DNA of 64,000 nucleotides from Brachyspira pilosicoli P43/6/78 (GTDB lineage Bacteria; Spirochaetota; Brachyspiria; Brachyspirales; Brachyspiraceae): NCBI RefSeq assembly GCF_000325665.1, contig NC_019908.1, positions 992,001 to 1,056,000 of the forward strand, read 5' to 3'. Shown piece by piece: positions 58,907 to 64,000 of this stretch (position 1 is its first letter; each line of letters starts with the position of its first letter). The notes under the pieces were generated by a model. It saw only the letters and a program-made list of their open reading frames with translations, ran no database searches and was not told where the DNA came from. The position numbers and the translations under genes were made by a program.

Positions 58907-60451
58907 ATGAAAAAGATTATCTATTTTTTATTGATAATATCTTTTTTAACTTCTATAAGCTGTAAAGATATAACAGGTTTAAAAGATCAATTAAATAACT
59001 TAGGTAAACCACCTGAAGAGATAGAAATACCAGATGGAGTTACAGATCCAGATACAGGACTTATAAACCCTGATGAAGGAGATAATACAGGTGGAAGTAC
59101 AGAAGGTGGTAGCACAGGCGGAGGAAGCACTGGAGGCGGAACTACTGGTCCTACATACACTGTTTCATCAGATTTTCAAAGTGATAGCCCTATGAGAAGA
59201 AAAATACTTCTTCAAGGTGTTGGTAATGCATACTATAGAAACCCTGTTATTGTTGTAGTTAATGGGCACAATATTTTTGCGTTCTCAGAAAAGAGATATA
59301 TAAACTCTTCTGCAGGTCAAGATGCAGGTGTGGATGGCAAAACTAAAGTTGATATAGTTTATATGGTAAGTGCCAATAGCGGAAATACCTGGAGCGAGAA
59401 TGAAAGTTATGTTAATCCAGGCAATACCCCAACAAGCAGTATAAACGATTCACACAGCGGTCATGTGGTATTTAAATATTCTGATGATAAAATAGTAATT
59501 GTAGCATCTGCAGGTGCAGGTTTAGCAAGAACAGATGAAGACCCAGACAAAAAAAATCCTCCTTCAAGAGTTGATTATATAGTTGGTACTGTAAATGGCA
59601 CTCAAATTACTTGGAGCAGTTGGAAGGAAGTAAAAACAACTGAAGGTATTACATTATTAGAAAAAGCTAGACAAACTTCTGCTAAATATTTAGAACATGA
59701 TTACAACGGAAGAAAATATTCTCAAATAGGTACACAGGCTGCAAAAGGTTATGTAATGACATCTGAAAAAACATATATGATTATGCCAATTATATTTGCA
59801 CATATGGGCGTGAACTCTTATGTATACGAGCTTACAGGAAGATATGTTTTACAAGGAACTCTTGATGGTAATGCTGTAACTTGGAAGGAATATGAGAGTC
59901 CTATTGCCTATCCTGGATATGGTTCTCATTTTAGCGGAAGAGTTGGTATGTGGAAAGAGACACAGGTAATAAGTACTGGTACTGGTAATACTAAATTTCT
60001 TGTTAGCCCTAGTGCTTTATGGGAAAAGTATAAATTAGGTATTGTAACTGAACCAAGCGGTCAACCAAAAGATACAACAATAACAGCTTCAGAAGGTTCT
60101 ATAGGTTATTATAATCTAGGTACAAAATGGTTTGGTACTTGGGAATACCCTATTAAAGATGGTTGGATACAAGGAGATAATAATAGTTATCGTTCAAGCG
60201 GAATATTGATGGTTACTAAATACAAAGATGGAGTTACATATAGAGATTTAACAATGTATGTTGTAGATGATAATATAAATATTAGAGGAAAAGGTTTTGT
60301 AGTAAATTCTGTTGGAAGGTCTGCTTCTGTAGATATGTTGGCTGATGGTACTATTGTTACTTATGCAGAAGAAGGCGGTGATGATTATAATTATTTCAAT
60401 GTATTTACAAGATATTCTCAAGCCTACATTGCTAAACAAACTGGCAACTAA
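58907..60451 (+). CDS. Sialidase-like (BNR/Asp-box) lipoprotein 3
   Basis: Predicted 514-residue lipoprotein (TSISC, Cys 19) from the ATG at 58907, preferred over a GTG at 58895 because GGGGG precedes it. A Gly/Ser/Thr linker (about residues 60-85) tethers a propeller most like gene 1: NAYYRNPVIVVVNGHN holds the RIP-like Arg, QDAGVDGKTKVDIVYMVS the likely catalytic Asp, and SANSGNTWSEN an Asp-box. The segment ASAGAGLARTDEDPDKKNP is shared with gene 1. The Tyr nucleophile and Glu could not be placed by eye. Own promoter and terminator. Confidence 0.8.
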   Translation: MKKIIYFLLIISFLTSISCKDITGLKDQLNNLGKPPEEIEIPDGVTDPDTGLINPDEGDNTGGSTEGGSTGGGSTGGGTTGPTYTVSSDFQSDSPMRRKILLQGVGNAYYRNPVIVVVNGHNIFAFSEKRYINSSAGQDAGVDGKTKVDIVYMVSANSGNTWSENESYVNPGNTPTSSINDSHSGHVVFKYSDDKIVIVASAGAGLARTDEDPDKKNPPSRVDYIVGTVNGTQITWSSWKEVKTTEGITLLEKARQTSAKYLEHDYNGRKYSQIGTQAAKGYVMTSEKTYMIMPIIFAHMGVNSYVYELTGRYVLQGTLDGNAVTWKEYESPIAYPGYGSHFSGRVGMWKETQVISTGTGNTKFLVSPSALWEKYKLGIVTEPSGQPKDTTITASEGSIGYYNLGTKWFGTWEYPIKDGWIQGDNNSYRSSGILMVTKYKDGVTYRDLTMYVVDDNINIRGKGFVVNSVGRSASVDMLADGTIVTYAEEGGDDYNYFNVFTRYSQAYIAKQTGN

Positions 60452-60477
60452 TTAAAATAAAATATTAATAAAATTAA

Positions 60478-60513
60478 AGAGAGTATATATTTTATATATG
60501 CTCTCTTTTTTAT
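60478..60513 (+). terminator. Terminator after sialidase-like gene 3
   Basis: AGAGAG(T)ATATAT and TATATATGCTCTCT form a long stem followed by TTTTTT. Confidence 0.85.
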
Positions 60514-60544
60514 TATAATTTTTTATATTATTAAATTTAAATTA

Positions 60545-60573
60545 TTTACTAAAAATTGATTTTATTGTATAAT
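60545..60573 (+). promoter_or_regulatory. Promoter of pckG
   Basis: TTTACT (60545-60550), 17 bases, then a perfect TATAAT (60568-60573); AAGGAG stands before the ATG. Confidence 0.55.
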
Positions 60574-60605
60574 AATTGCAACAATTTTTTTAAGGAGTAT
60601 AATTA

Positions 60606-62399
60606 ATGAGGCTTGAAGATTTAAAACATGAAAAGCTTAAAGCTTGGATAAAAGAAGTAGCTGATATGTGCGAACCAAAAGATATATATGTTTGCGATGG
60701 TACTAGAGAAGAATATGATAGATGTATGCAAGGGCTTGTTGATTTAGGACTAGCTCATCCATTAACTAAAAGACCGCATAGCCATTCATTTAGAAGCGAC
60801 CCTTCTGACGTGGCTCGTGTTGAAGACAGAACTTATATTAGTTATCCTAATAAAGAAGATGCAGGTCCTACTAACAACTGGATGTCTCCAGATGAATTAA
60901 AAAGCACTATGAAAGGTTTATACAAAGGTTCAATGAAAAACAGAACTATGTATGTTATTCCTTTCTCTATGGGTCCTGTTGGTTCTCCTATAGCTAAAAT
61001 TGGTGTTGAGCTTACTGACAGTGCTTATGTTGTATGTAACATGCATATAATGACTAGAGTTGGTACTAAAGTATTAGATGTATTAGGTTCTGATGGTGAG
61101 TTTATACCTTGTTTACATTCTGTAGGTGCTCCGCTTGCTGACGGTGAAAAAGACACTAAATGGCCTTGTGCACCAATAGAGAAAAAATATATTTCTCATT
61201 TCCCTGATGAAAACTTAATCTGGTCTTATGGTTCAGGTTACGGCGGAAACGCTTTACTTGGTAAAAAATGTTTTGCTTTACGTATCGCTTCTGCTATGGC
61301 TAGAAGAGAAGGTTGGATGGCAGAACATATGCTTATCTTACGCCTTACTAACCCTGAAGGTAAAAGATTCCACATTGCTGCTGCATTCCCTAGTGCTTGC
61401 GGTAAAACTAACCTTGCTATGTTACAGCCTACAATTCCTGGTTGGAAATGTGAAACTATAGGTGATGATATTGCTTGGATGAAAATTAATCCTGAAGACG
61501 GCAGACTTTATGCTATTAACCCAGAAGCTGGTTTCTTTGGTGTAGCTCCTGGTACTTCTTATGATTCTAACCCTATGGCTATGGATTCTATAAAAGAAAA
61601 TACAATATTTACTAACTGTGTAGAAACAGATGACGGTGATGTATGGTGGGAAGGTATGGGTCCTGCTCCTAAACATGGTAAAGACTGGAAAGGTAATGAC
61701 TGGACTCCAGAAAGCGGAGAGAAAGGTGCTCACCCTAATGCTAGATTTACTGCTCCTGCTAGACAATGTCCTGTTATATGTAAAGACTGGGAAGACCCTA
61801 AAGGTGTACCTATAGATATATTTATCTTCGGTGGAAGAAGAGCTTCTGTTATGCCATTAGTACATGAATCTTACAGCTGGGATCATGGTGTATTTATGGG
61901 TTCTACTGCTGCTAGTGAAACTACTGCTGCTAACATTGGTGCTGCTGGTCAGTTAAGATTTGACCCATTTGCTATGCTTCCATTTGCTGGCTACAACATG
62001 GGTGATTATATGAACCACTGGCTTGAAATGGGAGATAAATTAGGCGATAAAGCTCCTAGAATCTTCTATGTAAACTGGTTTAGAAAAGATGCTGACGGTA
62101 AATGGTTATGGCCTGGATTTGGTGATAACTCAAGAGTATTAAAATGGATGTGTGAAAGAGTTGAAGGTAAAATTGATGCTGTTGACACTCCTATAGGTAA
62201 AATGCCTAAAGACGGCGATTTAGACCTTAAAGGTTTAGATATTCCTGAAGCTGATTTCAAAGAGCTTATGAGAGTAGATGTTGAAGCTTGGAAAGATCAA
62301 GCTAATCAGATTGAAGCTCATTATGCTAAATTTGGTTCAAGACTTCCAGCTAGACTTAAAAAACAATTAGAAGAATTAAGAGCTAGATTAAGCAAATAA
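60606..62399 (+). CDS. pckG: Phosphoenolpyruvate carboxykinase (GTP)
   Basis: Predicted 597-residue cytoplasmic enzyme interconverting oxaloacetate and PEP with GTP/GDP. The kinase P-loop is [17 protein letters not shown] near residue 260. The metal-site segment [20 protein letters not shown] lies near residue 292, and [20 protein letters not shown] near residue 490 is diagnostic for the GTP type. Codon choice is richer in GGT/GCT/CCT than in neighbours, which suggests high expression. In an anaerobe it may work in the PEP-carboxylating direction; that is inferred. Confidence 0.97.
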   Translation: MRLEDLKHEKLKAWIKEVADMCEPKDIYVCDGTREEYDRCMQGLVDLGLAHPLTKRPHSHSFRSDPSDVARVEDRTYISYPNKEDAGPTNNWMSPDELKSTMKGLYKGSMKNRTMYVIPFSMGPVGSPIAKIGVELTDSAYVVCNMHIMTRVGTKVLDVLGSDGEFIPCLHSVGAPLADGEKDTKWPCAPIEKKYISHFPDENLIWSYGSGYGGNALLGKKCFALRIASAMARREGWMAEHMLILRLTNPEGKRFHIAAAFPSACGKTNLAMLQPTIPGWKCETIGDDIAWMKINPEDGRLYAINPEAGFFGVAPGTSYDSNPMAMDSIKENTIFTNCVETDDGDVWWEGMGPAPKHGKDWKGNDWTPESGEKGAHPNARFTAPARQCPVICKDWEDPKGVPIDIFIFGGRRASVMPLVHESYSWDHGVFMGSTAASETTAANIGAAGQLRFDPFAMLPFAGYNMGDYMNHWLEMGDKLGDKAPRIFYVNWFRKDADGKWLWPGFGDNSRVLKWMCERVEGKIDAVDTPIGKMPKDGDLDLKGLDIPEADFKELMRVDVEAWKDQANQIEAHYAKFGSRLPARLKKQLEELRARLSK

Positions 62400-62427
62400 T
62401 TTAGTTAATAATTTTTCTTAGAAATAT

Positions 62428-62467
62428 AGCCAATAGTTTAATTTAATATTAAGCTATTGGCTTTTTT
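62428..62467 (+). terminator. Terminator after pckG
   Basis: AGCCAATAG pairs with CTATTGGCT across 17 A+T bases, then TTTTTT. A partial A-run on the other side may also serve the convergent gene. Confidence 0.88.
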
Positions 62468-62537
62468 AGTATATATAAAAATAGGCTCGAATTTATTATT
62501 AAAATCCAAGCCTAATATCATTTACAAATTATTAAAA

Positions 62538-64000
62538 CTATTCTAAATAACAGTGATGGAATCTGTGGAAACCCAAAGAGTCATAATATACACCTTTAAG
62601 TTTTGGAGATACTAAAAGAGGTTCTGTATAGAAATATATTGGTATTATAGCCTCCTCTTTCATGAGCATCTCTTCTGCCTTATGCATAGTCTCCATTCTA
62701 AACTTTTGGTCTCCTGAAAGCATAACTTCATTTATCATATCATCATAAGCTTTATTGCTGTAAACACTATAATTGTTTGGAGAATAACTAACACATAAAG
62801 TCATAAAGTTAATAGGATCATTAAAGTCTCCATTCCACCCTCCCCTAGCCATTTCTATATTTCTATCATATCTAGTTTGTAAAAATACAGCCCACTCTTC
62901 TTGGGTTAAACTAACATCAATACCTAAATTTTCTTTCCACATCTGCTGAACAGCTTCAAATATTTTTACATGAAGTCCAGGGTCTGCCTTAAACTCCATA
63001 ACAGGAAAACCTTCACCATTAGGATATCCAGCCTCAGCCATTAACCTTTTAGCTTCTTCTACATTAGATTTATATGCTTCTTTGCTTACATCTATATATT
63101 CACCGCCATTTTCTCTAAAATCACCTTCATAATCTGATATGCCATAAGGAACTAAAGCACCAGCAGGTTTTTCTCCGCCTCTTGTTATTTGCTCAACTAT
63201 ATAGTTTCTGTCAATTGCAAGAGATAATGCTCTTCTTACTCTTACATCTTTCAATATATCATTTGTTAAATTCAAACAATAGTAATATGATGATATTCTA
63301 GGTTTAATTACTATAAGTCCTTCATCATTTAATGTTTGTATATCTTGTCTAGGAAATGACCTAGCAAAATGCAAACTTCCTGCTTTGACACCAGCTACAG
63401 AAGCAGTCTCATTTTCCATAAGAACAAATGTTATTTTATCAGGTATAATAGTATCTATATTCCAATAGTTTGTATTTTTTACCATTATAAGGCTTTCATC
63501 TCTATTTCTCTCTACAAGCTTAAAAGCTCCATTTCCTATATAACTTTCTGCATTTAAAGTCCATTGGTCACCATATTTTTCAATAATATCTTTTCTTAAA
63601 GGATAGAAAGTAGGAAAACTTAAAAGCTCTAAAAAATATGCAGCAGGTGCTTCTAATTGAACTTCTAATGTAAAATCATCTATTGCTTTTACTCCTAAAC
63701 TTTCTTTTGGCATATTTCCAGCTGTTATAGCTTTTGCATTTTTTACAGGTTCATGTTGATATCCATACTGGCTTCCTGTTGCAGGGTCTACTACTCTCTG
63801 CCAAGAATAAACAAAATCATTTGCTGTAACTATTTTACCATCAGTCCATTTTGCATTCGTTCTAAGTTTAAATGTATATATAAGTCCGTCATCACTTACT
63901 TCCCAGCTTTCTGCAACTCCTGGTATCAATTTACCATTATCATCTTTTTCTACTAATCCCTCAAATGTATGAGTTAAATAAAATACTGCATCTGATGTTA
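62538..64000 (-). CDS. Oligopeptide ABC transporter substrate-binding protein (OppA-like), N-terminus outside
   Basis: The last 487 codons of an SBP_bac_5 family protein; the start and signal peptide lie beyond the right edge. The frame is open to the edge and reads SDAVFYLTHTFEGLVEKDDN there. Family segments are GVAESWEVSDDGLIYTFKLR, VTANDFVYSWQRVVDPATGS, SLAIDRNYIVEQITRGGEKP and ARGGWNGDFNDPINFMTL. It binds peptides for the Opp importer and often exists in several copies in spirochaetes. The permease and ATPase genes are not in the window. Confidence 0.9.
   Translation of the reverse strand, partial: TSDAVFYLTHTFEGLVEKDDNGKLIPGVAESWEVSDDGLIYTFKLRTNAKWTDGKIVTANDFVYSWQRVVDPATGSQYGYQHEPVKNAKAITAGNMPKESLGVKAIDDFTLEVQLEAPAAYFLELLSFPTFYPLRKDIIEKYGDQWTLNAESYIGNGAFKLVERNRDESLIMVKNTNYWNIDTIIPDKITFVLMENETASVAGVKAGSLHFARSFPRQDIQTLNDEGLIVIKPRISSYYYCLNLTNDILKDVRVRRALSLAIDRNYIVEQITRGGEKPAGALVPYGISDYEGDFRENGGEYIDVSKEAYKSNVEEAKRLMAEAGYPNGEGFPVMEFKADPGLHVKIFEAVQQMWKENLGIDVSLTQEEWAVFLQTRYDRNIEMARGGWNGDFNDPINFMTLCVSYSPNNYSVYSNKAYDDMINEVMLSGDQKFRMETMHKAEEMLMKEEAIIPIYFYTEPLLVSPKLKGVYYDSLGFHRFHHCYLE

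Overview
The window looks like the chromosome of a Brachyspira species (spirochaete; intestinal anaerobe). The DNA is strongly A+T rich, flagellar basal-body genes run fliF-fliG-fliH-fliI, and a 39 kDa-type Brachyspira variable surface protein gene is present. Many predicted lipoproteins, tandem BspA-type leucine-rich repeat proteins and sialidase-like surface proteins suit a host-associated mucosal bacterium. All calls come from reading the sequence; no database search was run.

Layout. 1-4126 (minus): flagellar genes. 4343-5880 (minus): azlC, azlD and a CinA/PncC amidase. 5956-9417 (minus): cutC, a Vsp surface protein, a selenocysteine-containing glutathione peroxidase and a thiol peroxidase. 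9526-12356 (minus): rsmH-ftsL-murE wall and division cluster. 12445-12726: a dispersed-repeat island. 12830-19378: uvrB, a MATE exporter, an SGNH esterase, an unknown lipoprotein and a PlsC-type acyltransferase. 19462-24333 (minus): five tandem paralogous leucine-rich repeat lipoproteins. 24441-28183 (minus): an MBOAT/SGNH O-acylation pair with a methyltransferase between. 28434-32000 (plus): dnaG-rpoD. 32056-35142 (minus): acyl-CoA synthetase and a glycosyltransferase. 35495-41585 (plus): the most interesting operon, described below. 41675-43507: uvrC. 43609-44108: second repeat island. 44146-48524 (plus): zinc alcohol dehydrogenase, gyrB, a flavin oxidoreductase and a PTS IIB protein. 48594-55502 (minus): 5'-nucleotidase, amidase, topA, dprA and a TPR lipoprotein. 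55869-60451 (plus): three sialidase-like lipoproteins. 60606-62399 (plus): GTP-dependent PEP carboxykinase. 62538-64000 (minus): start-truncated oligopeptide-binding protein.

The 35.5-41.6 kb operon holds a thioredoxin-like CxxC protein, an ArsP-like permease with a CSC motif, a small lipoprotein ending in Cys-Cys, two substrate-binding proteins with vicinal cysteines, an ABC permease, an ABC ATPase and a MerB-like lyase. The lyase has an in-frame UGA directly after a cysteine codon, followed by a hairpin that fits a bacterial SECIS. This matches, from memory, the gene set named Sao in NCBI protein family models (selenoprotein-associated, organometal-linked). I infer capture, import, C-metal bond cleavage and export of a thiophilic metal or organometal. 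A second UGA/SECIS gene, glutathione peroxidase at 8362-8844, has the same GUU hairpin loop, so the host very likely makes selenocysteine.

Nine genes, including rpoD, murE and ftsL, carry ten single-base frameshifts, all at runs of one base. Because essential genes are hit, residual assembly indels are the simplest explanation; these genes are annotated across the break.
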